Of a stretch of 64,000 bases of DNA, positions 47,929 to 60,084 are shown one piece after another. Positions within the stretch are counted from its first letter, which is position 1, and the number at the start of each line of letters is the position of its first letter. A model generated the notes under the pieces. The model had not been told where the DNA came from, searched no databases, and saw only the letters and a program-made list of their open reading frames with translations. A program made the translations under genes and the position numbers. The DNA is from Prunella strophiata (Eukaryota > Chordata > Aves > Passeriformes > Prunellidae), in assembly GCA_036583965.1 (NCBI GenBank), contig JAZBQD010000019.1, positions 4,720,530-4,784,529 on the forward strand, written 5' to 3'.

Positions 47929-49429
47929 CTGCCAAATCCTGATCTTTTGATGATAGTCTCTTCAGAAGGCTGCCTAGGTGGGCTGGGCAGCACTGCTGAG
48001 CTGAGCTCAGTTACTCTCCCTTCCTGTGATCCTGGAGAGGTCAGAATAGGACCCCCCATCCTCTTTAATTTCTGTTTGTGTTGCTGAGCTTAGCCTTGGA
48101 AATGGAAATCTGACTTGAAAAGAAACTACTTGCGATTAGAGGCTGTGAAAAAAAAATAATCTAATGAGCTGCTGCTTTTAATTCCACATCTGAAAGGCAA
48201 TCTATTACTGTCTTTTATCACTCCTGTCTCCTATTAGGGAAGCAATCTCATGCTGGGACTCTTTCAACACCCAGGCAGTTAATATACATTATAATTATTG
48301 CCTAATGTATGAATAGCCTGGTGTGCTCAAGTTGCCTGTTCATTTTTACTCAGCTCCTGGAAAAGCCCCTGCAGTACCTAAGCAGGGCTGGAGAAGGGAT
48401 CTCATGAGATTGATCAAGGTTTGATTTTTAAATTATTTATTTTTTACATCATGCTGTTGCCCTGGGGGCTCTGTTTGAGAACAAATGCAGAGTACTCATG
48501 TAGGAACAGAAAATTCCTGTCCCAGAGGGGTTACAGAGTGATGGGTGGAGGAGGGAAAGGAAGGGGAGGAATCCCAAGAGATCAACAGGGAATGGTCTGC
48601 CAGCAGTGAGCTCAGGAGGTCTGAGCTCAGGATGGACTTCCCAGTGCTGCTAAAAATCATAAAGAAAAAAAAAAAAAAAAAAAAAGGAAGTAATTCCAAT
48701 GTTTCACTTAATATATATTTTTTTTTTGTCCCTGATTTGCAAGTCCCAAATTTCAGGTTATTTAGCCAGTTTTAAAGCAAAAAGCAGAAGAAAAAAAGGC
48801 CAGTATTTTGGAGGCAGCATGCAACAGCAGAACCTCCCTGCCCACAGTCCCAGAGGGGCCTGGCTGTGCCCTGGGTCCCCAGCTGGGGATGCTGCTCAGT
48901 GCCCTGGCCCAGCAGCACTGAGCCCCAACCCCTGGGTGACCTGGCACGTGGGGTTTCAGACAAGCCAGAAGCTCACAGCAGGTTGTGAAAATCCTTTATT
49001 CCTCACCACATGTCGGGGACAGCTCGATGCAGTGATGGATTTTTGGTGCAGCAGCAAGCACAGGGCAGCCTGGCACAGCTTGAGGCACTGAACCCTCGTG
49101 TGAACCTTCTCCCAAGGCTGTCTGCAAACTCCTGCTTCTCCCTCTTCCCCAGGGCAGGTTCCCAGAGGTCCATCACACCCAAGGATGGTGTGAACATCAC
49201 TGAGGAGCTGAGGTCTGGCTGGTTCCTCATAGCCCATGGTCACAAGCACCAGGGAGGGCTGGAGCAGCCCGAATCCCCCAGGACAACTTATTCCCCCTTT
49301 CCCAAAACTCTTGGAGTGCAGTTAATTATTTACAAAGCCTTAACACTTAGGGCCACGTGGAGCCAAGGATGGAAGGGCATTAAAATGCCACTTGATGCTC
49401 ACCAGGCCTGACTAATAAAATAATGTCCA

Positions 49430-49765
49430 ACAAGGACATCAATTAGCTGCCAATTCGCAGACACTCAGAGAGGCTAATGACAGCTGGAGCGAGGAATTTG
49501 AAACCCGAGTCGTCTCTGCAGCCTGCACCGGGGTGCCAGGGATAAAAGGTTAGTCATGTGTACCAAATGCAGCGTGAGCTCCTCCATTATTTATGTGTGT
49601 CAAACATACAAGGAGCGTTTCAATGCCTGCAGTCACTCTATGGTAATTTGTATTATATAAACAGATATAATCTGGTCATTAATACACATAATTCTGAGCG
49701 AGCTGACAGTAATGAATCTGCAGTTGGTGATTCCATTGACTTGTTTCCTTGCTAGGTAACAGTCT
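49430..49765. promoter_or_regulatory. Candidate conserved non-coding element
   Basis: This is a unique, repeat-free stretch of balanced composition with several TAAT/ATTA homeodomain-type cores, AGCTAAT-type words, a TATTATATAA stretch and unusually many CpGs for the area. No open frame of note is present. It looks like vertebrate enhancer DNA. The call rests on texture only, since no alignment was possible. Confidence 0.25.
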
Positions 49766-49894
49766 GGGGTAAAAAGGGCTGATGCACCAGGGCCAGCAGC
49801 ATTAGGAGTGTGGTGGCTTCATGGTGGACTCTTTGTGGTGGGTTCAGGGTGGACTCAAGGCTGGTGAGGGGCTGGGAACACAAACCCTGAGAGG

Positions 49895-50300
49895 AAGCAC
49901 TGAGGGAGCTGGGGGTGCTCAGCCTGGAGAAAAGGAGACTCAGGGGTGACCTTGTCACCATCTGCAGCTCCTGAAAGGTGCCTGGGCTCAGCTGGTGGGC
50001 TCAGCTGGGGTTGGGCTCCTTCTCCAGGCAGCACTGACAGAACCAGAGCACACAGCCTCAAGCTGCACCAAGGGAAATACAGGTTGGATATTAGGAAGAA
50101 GTTTTTACAGAAAGGGAGATAAAGTTCTGGAATGGCTGCCTAGGGAGGTGGTGGAGTCACCATCCCTGGGTGTGTTTAACAAAGCCTGGATGTGGCACTG
50201 GGTGCCAGGGTTGAGTTGAGGTGCTTGGGGCTGGGTTGGACTGGATGATCTTTAGGGTCTCTTCCAACCCAGTGATTCTGTGAATTCTGTAAATTCTGTG
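49895..50300 (+). mobile_element. CR1 LINE 3' fragment, about 400 bp
   Basis: GGGTGCTCAGCCTGGAGAA, GGTTGGATATTAGGAAGAAG, GGTGGTGGAGTCACCATCCC, GGTTGGACTGGATGATC and a tail of several TTCTGTGA/TTCTGTAA repeats, the CR1 3' microsatellite end. Confidence 0.95.
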
Positions 50301-52142
50301 ACTCAAGCTTTGCCCTTTGCTTTTTTTTTTTTTTTTTTATTTTTTTTTCCCAGGCCCTGGCTATTCACTGCAGGGATTTACACTCCTCTTTCCCCATCCC
50401 CTGAGTTTGCTGGCTCAGGGCTGCTCACGTTGCATCAATCCCTGCTTGGCACTGCACACCCCACGTCCCTGGCTCTGGTAAGCTGGGCTGGGCTCATCAG
50501 CTTCCCTGCTCCTTCCCACCTCTTGGAAGAATGCTTTCATTAATAGTCAACAAATGAGAGTTTTTTGTAGTGGTGTAACAGGCATTTTCTGGGAAAGTGG
50601 AGGTGGGTGTGTGTGGACATTGCTCAGAGCCTTGTCTCACCACAAATACAGCGGATCTGTGCCTCTCTCTGTAGATTTCCTTATATTTTTAAGGCACTGG
50701 AAGGTGAAGATACCAGCTGGTGATGCCTCTCCACATGTGCCACGAGTGAGGCAGCTCAGCTACTGACAGCTGAGCCAACAGGGGCCCGTGGGATGTGTCT
50801 GGATGAGCTGATTTCCATGCAGCTGCAGTGGAAATGGGAACAGCTTTGTGGGTCAATAGCAGGATGGCCACTATCCTCCACAGAGGTGACATGAGACATC
50901 AGTTCCCCACTGTGAAAAGAGGATCTGCCATCCCCTCTTGGCAAGGTGGCTCCAGCAGGGAGACAGGGAGGAGCACAGTGGTGCCTTGTCCTGGGAGTGA
51001 GCCTGGCTCACTGAGCTGCCCTGGGCTCACCCCTGGGATCACTCTGGATCTGTCTCCACCAATAAAAGGTTTCATGACTAACTCTGCCTTCCTGGTAACT
51101 CTGAGGATGTTTTGGGAGCTCCCTGAAGGGAGCAGGGAAGGGGCTGAGCAGGATTTGTGTGGAGTTTCCAAACCGGATTGGCAATAAACAAAAATCTTTT
51201 AACAAACCCAGATGAGGTGGGTTTGGGAGTGTCCAGCTGGAAAGGCAAACTCTTGATCCCACAGTGAGTCTCAAGCCCAGGAGCTGCAGGGGAGTGTCTC
51301 CAAGATCCTGTCCCACCCAATCCCTGGTCCTTCTTGCTACTCCAAGGGCAGTATCCAGTATCCAGCACAGGCTCCTCCTGAGATTTAATCTCTGGGATCC
51401 AGGAGGCCAATCCTGCTGCTCTTCAGGAGGACAGGAAAGATCTGTTTGCCAACTGGCTCATGACTACCAGTGGAGATGGGGGAGAGATTTACTGGAAGGC
51501 TACTCCCAGTGTTGTAGGTGTTGCACCCATGTTGTTGTTACCCAGTGTTACCTCATGCACTTTCTGACCTCTCCTCTGCTTGGGAATTCCCAGAGTTGCT
51601 TCTGTTAGCAAAGCATCAATGGGAAACTGGAAATTTCCCAGCACAGACAGTTCTGCCTTGCTGCAGGTTGGACAAACCCCTTTATTTGAAAATATCTAAT
51701 CTCTGCCTAATGATCACCCTACTGCCCACTGGGGGGAAAGCTCTGTCATCAGCCCCAGGTGATGTCACTTGACCCTCTGGCTAATTTCAAAGGACACACA
51801 CAAAAAGTGGTGCTTTTCTGCAGGGCTATTGCCCCCCACATGGAAAACAAGAAGTTTCCCTGTACTTTAAAAAAAAATTGCTGCAAGTGCCCCAATTCTC
51901 TTGGCTGTCTCCTACCCTTTTGTTTCCCATATGGATGATCTATAGATCCTACCTTTGGATTTGTACTCACTGCCTTCAGCATCTCTGTTCCCCATTTGTT
52001 TATAAAGGATATCTCTGTTCTCCTCTTGATGAAGAGGGATTGTTTTAACCACTAGAACAGTCCCTCATTTGTCAGACTGTGGCTTTTGGTCAGTATAGAG
52101 AAATGTTCTAAATATTCCCTATTATCATTCTTGGGAATTCTT

Positions 52143-52216
52143 TGTTTTTTGTGTTTTTTTGGTTTTGGTTTTGGGGTGGTTTTTTGTTTGTTTGTTTGGT
52201 TTTTTTTTTTTGTTTT

Positions 52217-52252
<36 letters not shown>

Positions 52253-52647
52253 TTTTGTTTTTTTTTTTTTTTTTTTTTGTTTTGTTTTTTTTTTTTTTTG
52301 TTTTGTTTTTTTTTTTTTTTGTTTTGTTTTTTTTTTTTTTTTTTTTTTTTTTGTTTTGTTTTTTTTTTTTTTTTTTTTTTTGTTTTGTTTTTTTTTTTTT
52401 TTTTTTTGTTTTGTTTTTTTTTTTTTTTGTTTTGTTTTTTTTTTTTTTTTTTTTTGTTTTGTTTTTTTTTTTTTTTTTTGTTTGTTTGGTTTTTTTTTTT
52501 TGTTTTGTTTTTTTTTTTTTTTTTTTTTTTTTTTTTGGGGGGGGGGTTGTGATTTTTTTTTTTTTTTTTTGTTTTGTTTTTTTTTTTTTTTGTTTTGTTT
52601 TTTTTTTTTTTTTGTTTTGTTTTTTTTTTTTTTTGGGGGGGGGGTTG

Positions 52648-52686
<39 letters not shown>

Positions 52687-52732
52687 TTTTGTTTTTTTTT
52701 TTTTTTGTTTGTTTGTTTGGTTTTTTTTTTTT
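52143..52732 (+). repeat. T-rich (TTTTG)n low-complexity tract
   Basis: About 590 bases of poly-T broken by GTTTTG or GTTTG, with two near-identical inserts of roughly ten G followed by TTGTGA (about 52536-52552 and 52635-52651). It creates phenylalanine-rich spurious ORFs. Confidence 0.95.
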
Positions 52733-55700
52733 ACCTAGCTACTGTGTTTTCAGTGCTGTGATCAAATTCCCTGTATCTGCCAAGAAAAAAGGTCTGATCC
52801 ACAGTTCTCCCTGCTGGATGTGTGAGTTCTTTTGAGATAGCAAATAATCACCATCATCCCTCACAAGCAGGCGCCTGTCTCGGTGCTGGAGGCAGCTTTC
52901 CTGCAGCTTTGCTCCATTTGAAGTTTCCCTGTGACAATCTGGCCCTTTTCCCTTCCTTGCCTTTGGCAGCTGCTCGGGGGGATGTTCAGATGGTTCACAG
53001 GTTTGATTTTGTGCTCCACTGCAGACACTGGCTGGTCTATTTTGTGCTTTCTGTTTTAGATGATTGAGCCATCAATTTTCAGATTCATTTACTACTGAGT
53101 CCAATGACCTGGATGCTCATGATCCCATTTCTAACAGGTCCCTATCTTATCCTCACTTCAGCCTCCCTAAAAGCCATGGTTTCAACACTCCAATGAGCTT
53201 CCCACCAGGTTTTCATCTTTCCAGCTAGGCCAAATTTTTGCTGTACAACAGAGATTCCTGTTTATTAGCCAGGACCTACCTTTGGTGAATAGGTGATGAA
53301 AGCGTTTTTCTCCACTTCCTTCTTTGCTTTGATTAATTTTGTTCTCAGCACCTTCATTATGTGCTAAATGAGTTTCCATTTGTTCCCTCTTTGCACCTTT
53401 CCCTTTTGTTGTTAGTTTAACACCTCCCTGCCCAAGGCTGCCTGCCTTTGCCTCAGAAAATTGGTTTCTAACTCGGGAAGGAAGCAACCAAAATCCTCCA
53501 AATCCTCTCACGGAGGGTTGAGGTAAGTGCTCTGTAAACAACACTCATCTTGCCATTTCCACACTCAGTTTTCCCATCAAAAGCCTTCTGTTTTTCTTCA
53601 TCTGCAGGAGAGGACAGATCTCTGAGAGCTCCTTTAGAAACCTTTTTAACATCCTTTCAAGTGATGCAGCCTAGAAAACATGAGAGAGGCTGAGATTTAG
53701 GGACACTGGTGCCAGTAGTGAGCTGCAGCTGAGCTCCTGCTTTCCTGTCTCAGTGTCCAACCTGCTGGAGCCATCACAAGGGAGCTGTGGCTTTCTTTTG
53801 GAATGGATCCAACCTCTTGGAAAGATGGTTGGGCTGGTAAATTAGCAGAAAACTAACCTGGCTGGAAATTTACAGTTTCTCATTGTCTTTCTGTCTCTGG
53901 AGCATTTCTTCAGGACAGAAATGATACCACAGATTGATCCCCATGGATCATCCCATTGATTTTGGCTGCCATTGGGAAAGATGCTTCCTCTTCCTCCCAG
54001 ACTTTAAGCATCTGTGCATGTCCTACTCATCAGCAAACATTCCAGCAGATGCCAAGCATCCCTTGGACTCTCACCACGCTGAGCCACACACGAGCTCAGG
54101 TGCTCCACTGAGCTGGGGCCTCTCTAAACAAGAAGAAACCATTAGTTTTGGCTCATTAGCTTAACTGAGCTGACTATTAAATCCCACTCCTCCCTCCACT
54201 TTCTGTAAAATAAACTTAGAAATGAGCCATCTTTGCAGCTGTGAGAGTAATAAATCCAATTAATTTCCATGTCTTTAGTGTTAATATATGCATTAGACGT
54301 GTCAGCGCTGCCTTTTTGTTTCCTTTGTGGAAAAGGTTGTCTCAGAGATTCCCTTCTAATTAGGATGGGAGTTTAATCCTTTGTGGATATATTCCTCCAG
54401 GAAGCCACTTGCTGAGATGCAGAATCTTCAATCCCAGGGAATTGTGTTACTGTTTGTTTGGGAGCTTTTTGTTTCCTTTTTTTTGTTGTTTTTTGTGCAT
54501 ATGACAACTACTACCACAACAAATTCATACTTCCCCTGCTAACGTAAGAGTTAAGGAAAAAAACCTCCACTTTGTCCTGTGAGGATGTCACCAAACAAAG
54601 CAGAGAGCCAGGCACAGATGCAGCTCTCTTTGAAATCTGCATAGTAATGAGTGTTTACCCTCCTTTCTCCATCACTGATGACTCCAGCACCAGGGGTACA
54701 GTAAACAGCTGTGTGGCATCCATGGTCACACCCTGCAGCAGGATGAAGCAGTGGCAGAGTTTGTCTCATGCCAGTGTTCAGGGCAAGCTGAGAGGAAAAG
54801 CAGAGAGATCACAGAGTCTGCTGGAAGTGCTGCTGGTAGAGCTCTTGGTTACAGGGAGATCAGAGCCCCAGCACAGATGGAAGGGCAAAGTGCACGGGCT
54901 CCAGAGAATCCTTTGAACGTTTATCAGCCCTTCTACTCCAAAAGATGCCTGTAGGTGCCTCATAGCTGTGTGTCACAGAGTGCAGCCCACTCAAACAGGA
55001 GCTGCTGGTGAAGGTCTCAAGGCACCCTGGGCTCTGTACATAGAGGAAGGAGCTGGAACTTGGATCCTGTGCAGAGGCCACTTTTAATTGTGTCACAACC
55101 AAGAGAAAATCGGCCCAGAAGCCAAATTTACATGAACAAACTCTGCTACCAACCTGCTCCTGCTGCCCCATGACTAACCTTTCCTCTCCACCCTTACAAA
55201 TATTGCAAACTCCCAGCTCCATTTGCTGAGATTTCCCAGAGCACTGTGGATTCTTTTCTTCCTGTCTCTCCTGTTACACCCAGGAATGGCCATTTCTCCT
55301 CCCAGAGGTTATCTAGGTTGGGAGCCTCCTCCCCATGGACACACTCCTCAGGTCTCTGATGAGGAACAGCAGGGCTTTGTTCACTCTCAGTGCACAGGGG
55401 CTGTAAATCCTCAGAGGGTGACCAAGGAAACCAAGAGCTGGCTGCCCCAATAAATCTCCCAGGGTGGCTCTGCAGTGCTCTCTGAGAGCTGCAGGCTCCC
55501 AGTGCAGCTGTGGGATAGAAAATAAGCCAGTGTATGCACTGAGGAAAAGAAGGAAAGATGGTTTTGGTCACTTTAGTGAAAAGGTTGCCTGGATAAGCTG
55601 CTGGGAAAGGCAGCAGAGGGTAACAGCCTTTGGAGCTTTCCCCTCCTTCTTGGTTAATCCAGCCTGGGTCAGCAGGGCTTTGTGCATTAAGCTGGAAGTG

Positions 55701-55887
55701 CTGGCAAAACCCCTGCTGTGGTAAACCCAGGGTTACACCCACACTGGGGCTTGGGGCACTCCCTTGGACATGACCTGGGCTCTGGGGACAGCTGGGGAGG
55801 GTCTGAGGGATCAGCACAGTCCAGCCAGCACCCTGCAGTCTGGATGCTGCTCTTGGGCTGGGTCCAACCTCTCCTCACCTTTCCATG

Positions 55888-56055
55888 GAATATCCTAATT
55901 TGAAAGGGACCCACAAGGACCATGGAGTCCTGGCCTTGCACAGGACACCCCCAAGAATCCCACCCTGTGCCTGGGAGTGTTGTCCAAACACTGCTTGAAC
56001 CCTGGCAGGCTTGCTGCTGTGACCACTTTCCTGGGGAGCCTGTTCCTTTTATCTT
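55888..56055 (-). mobile_element. CR1 LINE 3' fragment, reversed, diverged
   Basis: GGGACCCACAAGGACCATGG, TTGTCCAAACACTGCTTGAA and TTTCCTGGGGAGCCTGTTCC. The last two are characteristic CR1 antisense blocks. Confidence 0.85.
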
Positions 56056-56758
56056 GCTCCAGCTTCAGGGAGGCTGAGAGAGGACAGGGAATGGCCTGTA
56101 GGGCACAGAGGGACAGCCAGGAGCCAAACCTTTGTTATTGTACCAACACTTGCCACCCAGTCCTCCCCAGCACTGCAGCCCTCTGTGGTTGGTGCCCTCA
56201 TGGGCCTGTCCATGCAGGGAGAAGCTCTTGCCTCATCACAGCAGTGCCTGGTGTCTCTGGCAGTGCAGTGAGGTTATTTTGAGAGCTTCTTGCTCCAGGA
56301 TGTGGCCCATCTGCAAAGCTGGGCAAGCATCTGTGGGACCAGCAGCCTCAGCATCACCACCTCAAAGGCAGAGAGGCAGAGCCTGAGAGCCCCACAGTGC
56401 CCAGCCCAGCCTGACAGCTCCCACTGCTCTGCTGGGCTGCCAGGAGCTGCTGCTTGACTGATTTTAATTATTTATTACTGTTTTCCAAGCCTGTTCCTTC
56501 CCAGGAGTAATCCTGGTCCCACTGTGTCATCCAGGGGTGTGAAGGAGCCTGGTTTTGTGTCAGCAGTGCCAGGTGGTGGCTGCTCAGATTTGTGTTCAGG
56601 TGCCAGCTCTGCTCTCATCTCTGTGCCTCAGCTCAGGCAGGTGCCCCCATCCCTGTTTCCCACTTGGTCAGATGGGACCTTCACTCTTCATCTGCCTCTG
56701 GAATGAAGGATTCTTGCTGTCTCCAGCCCACATGCTTTGGTTCAGAGCAGATACAGTG

Positions 56759-56763
56759 GAAAG
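56759..56763. repeat. Target site duplication, left copy (GAAAG)
   Basis: Identical to 57389-57393, flanking the solo LTR. Confidence 0.9.
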
Positions 56764-57388
56764 TGTCAGAACCCAGGACATCCCTCTGGCTGCCCTGGAT
56801 GGCTCCAGCCCCTGGCAGGGGGCTCAGAGGCCTTGGCACAGAGCCCAAGACCCCTGTGCCTTTGATTTTGAGCCATGGAAAAAATTACCAACCTTATATG
56901 AGGAGTTGCAAGCCACACAAATTAAGTAGAGTAAGAGTTAGTTAATCACAGGGTGAAAAAGTAGAATTTTCGGTTTTTTTAGAATGAGGGTTCAGGGGTG
57001 AAGATGGAGGAATTTGGGTGTGTTCTGTCCTTCTTTCTCCTTCTTCACAGCCTCCATCTTCTGGGTGATGGTGGCACTTTTGGATTGGTTTAGAGTAGAG
57101 TTGGACTGTGTAACACAGGTGATAGGTATTGGAAAATAACTGTAAATAATGTACAGGTAGTTTTTAGTCTAAAAAGACAACATCACCACAGAGGTGGGCA
57201 GTGTGCCTGGGACTGACCTGCTGAACAGACCTGGGCTGGTCAGGGAGAAAATTTGTTAGATAAGAAATAATAAACAACCTTGAAAACTGCACAAGAAGAC
57301 TCCTGACTCCTTCTTTGGTTCTTGGGCTGGGACACAGAGACTCTCAAACACATTGGGGTCATCTCGAGCTCCTGAGAGAGCCCCAACA
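56764..57388 (+). mobile_element. Solo LTR, ~630 bp family, copy 2
   Basis: Starts TGTCAGAACCC, ends CCCCAACA and is flanked by perfect GAAAG repeats (56759-56763 and 57389-57393). AATAAA lies at 57269-57274. The TATA motif of copy 1 has become TCTAAAAA. A short deletion/replacement near 57227-57240 also separates the two copies. No adjoining internal retroviral sequence was found. Confidence 0.94.
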
Positions 57389-57393
57389 GAAAG
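57389..57393. repeat. Target site duplication, right copy (GAAAG)
   Basis: Identical to 56759-56763. Confidence 0.9.
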
Positions 57394-59876
57394 CACATTC
57401 ACAGGGCAGGTTTGAGGCAGATGTTGCCCAAGGCAGTTGTCATTCCTGCCTCTCCTCATCACTGGTCACTCTCTGTGCCAGACTCCCTTTGGCTCTGGCT
57501 GCCTGGGAAGGAGCAGACCATGGATATATGAGATTGTTGTGGCTTTGGTGGCAAAGCCATGCAACAGAAAGCAACAGCACATGCCCTAAGAGATGTTCAA
57601 GGCAGAGTCATCTGTCACATTGGGGACACTCAGTGAGGACCACCACCAGAAACCCCTTTAGAGAACCCTCCTAAGACCATAAAAGGGCTTCCAGTAAGGG
57701 ACAGATACCTGCAAGAGTTCCAGGAAAGTGCTGTTTATGGATTAGTTGGAAGTGTGCTGTAGTGAGGATGTGGGATCATGATGGAACAAATACCCTGCTG
57801 TAAATTTCACAGCACACCTGATTAGAGGAAATGTCCCCTGGATGTCCAGCATGCTGAGAATAGAGAAAGCCTGCTTTCTAAGGCTTCAAATTGTATTAGA
57901 AGGTTTGGTTTCTAGCCAATTTCAGTATCATGACCAGCAAGGAAAGGCCTGCTGGTTCCCTGGGCCTCTTTTTGCTCCAAGTGACAGCTCCTCCTGGGCT
58001 CTATAGCCCTTGGATGCTCCTTCCTCCTCTCATCTTCTGGCAACCACTTCACAAGCAAATCCTTCAAGTGATGCTCTTACTGGCATGCCCAAGATGCAGC
58101 TATTTGAATTCTGCCTTTTGTTTTTAACCAGGTTCATTTTCTTCCCCCTCCAGGCCCTTGGTAATGCCCATGGAGGGGCTCCTGACTCCTCCTCAGACAT
58201 CTGACTGCCACTTGCCCTGCTCACCCAGACAACTGGCAGACCATTTGTTTTCAGTCTCCCTTTTATTTCCTAGCTCTCCTCTGCCCTGCCAGCAGCCCTG
58301 AAGCTCCCTTGTCAAAGCAAGAGAGGAGAAGAGTTATGCTGCACACACTGAGATGTGGCTGGCACTGCTGGGAGATGGGAAGCAGGCCTGGATTTGGCCA
58401 TGTGGCCCAGATGTTTTGGGTTTGATTTATTTGGTTGCTACTTTTCCTGATGCCTGCTGCTCTGCTCTGCTCTGGAGGATCTCAGCTTTTGTCAGAAGCA
58501 AATTACAATGAATAATAAAAGAAAAAAAAAAACTAACAAAACAACGTGGATAAAAAGAACAGAAAGTGTTGGAGGAAGCAGTGACATTTGGAAATGTACA
58601 CGAGGCAACGTGGTGATGTTTGCTGCAGTCTGCTGAAAGCTTGAGACAACAGCTTGGAGGAAGATGGAGGATCTGCCTCTTGGCTGCCATCCCTTTCCTC
58701 TGCTGCATCCCCCGGTGGGCTGAGCTCACTCCCTTTGCTCTTTCCCCCTGCTGCCACTAAGTGGGAGCTGGGTGGCATTTGGATAATAACCAGACCTGAG
58801 GATTTCACTCAGTGCTGGGAGCTGTGCTGCAGAGGCTTGGAATTTTTGGAGGAGCAGCCAAACTGGAGGAGCTTTGCAAGTCCTGCAGAGTCCTGGGCTG
58901 AGCATCCACCCACTGAACACTGAGGTGGTGCCTCAGCTTTGCATCCCAGTGAGGTGGAGCTGGGGAAAGCATCATCAACTCCAGCCTTGCATAGAAACAG
59001 GGTTTAACAGCTGCTGCCTGCACTTCAACCTCTACAGTCAACACAAGCATCGATCAGAGTGAGGCACAAGCTGAAAAATTCAGGTCCCAGCCCAAAATAC
59101 GAATGTGCCAGCACTTGGGTGTGTAATTCTGGAGCTGGAGTCTGACTCATTTGCAAATAGGGACCCTTTGGAAAGCATGGATCAAGGTTTGAATTCCTGT
59201 CCCTCCAAAATTAAAGACTGAAGAAATTCTGAGAACTCAGTGTTTTGGTTCTGGGCCATCTAAGAGGGGTGAAGTATGTGCTTAAGTGCTTTGTTGAATA
59301 GGAAGAGACTTGAGCACGTGCTTAATGTTATTAAGTGCTTAACTGTTTTTGTTGAATCAGGCCCCCCCCTGCTTTTAAAGTCAATTCTAAACCCTTAGGC
59401 TGCATCTGAAAGGATTTGGAAAAGAAATGGCATCCAGATACTGCTGGGTGTTTGACTGCTGAGCTCTGCATTCCTGCTTTGAAGGCTGGTTCCTCTGAAT
59501 CTGCTCTCACTGCTCTTCCAAACCATCTCCACGGCTTGTCCCTGCCATAAGGTGACTAAGGACAGAGCACAGAGGGTTATGGACATTTAACACCGGCCCT
59601 GGCACAGCTGCTGGAGAAGTTTGGATGTCCTGCAGTTTCCATCAGAGGTCCCAAGGCAGCAGGGTAACACCAGGATTGCTGCATGAGGAGCTTGCTTGTC
59701 TCCAGGACCCTCTTCAATCCCAGCAGGGACTGACAGGATTCACTTTAACTTTCTCTGTAGTTCAGACCAAGAAAAAACTCACATAGGATTGCTTCATCAA
59801 ACATCTACTTGCTGTCTGTTTTTAAGGCATCTGCCTGAAGATAAAGGCTTAAATTTGTAAACCAAAATATTTAAAT

Positions 59877-59936
59877 CAAAAAACAAAGCAAAACAAACAA
59901 ACAAACAAACAAACAAACAAACAAACAAAAAAACCC
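59877..59936 (+). repeat. (AAAC)n microsatellite
   Basis: About a dozen CAAA repeats immediately upstream of a short CR1 fragment. Confidence 0.95.
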
Positions 59937-59975
59937 ACCAACAAATCAGAACTAAAACTAAAACAACTCTGTAGT

Positions 59976-60084
59976 GTCACCTGGTCTAGTGGAAGTTGTC
60001 CCTGCCCATGACTGAGCATTTGAAACTGGATGATTTTTAAGGTCCCTTCCAACCCAAACCATTCTGTGATGCTGTGATGCTGTT
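59976..60084 (+). mobile_element. CR1 LINE 3' fragment, short
   Basis: CCTGGTCTAGTGGAAGTTGT, GGTCCCTTCCAACCCAAACC and the end ATTCTGTGATGCTGTGATGC. Confidence 0.9.

Noticed and set aside
52086..52835. Phenylalanine-rich frame of 249 codons
   Set aside because: It is a poly-T/G low-complexity tract.
46298..57388. A single full-length 11-kb provirus
   Set aside because: Each LTR has its own short flanking duplication and no retroviral genes were recognised between them; two solo LTRs fit better.
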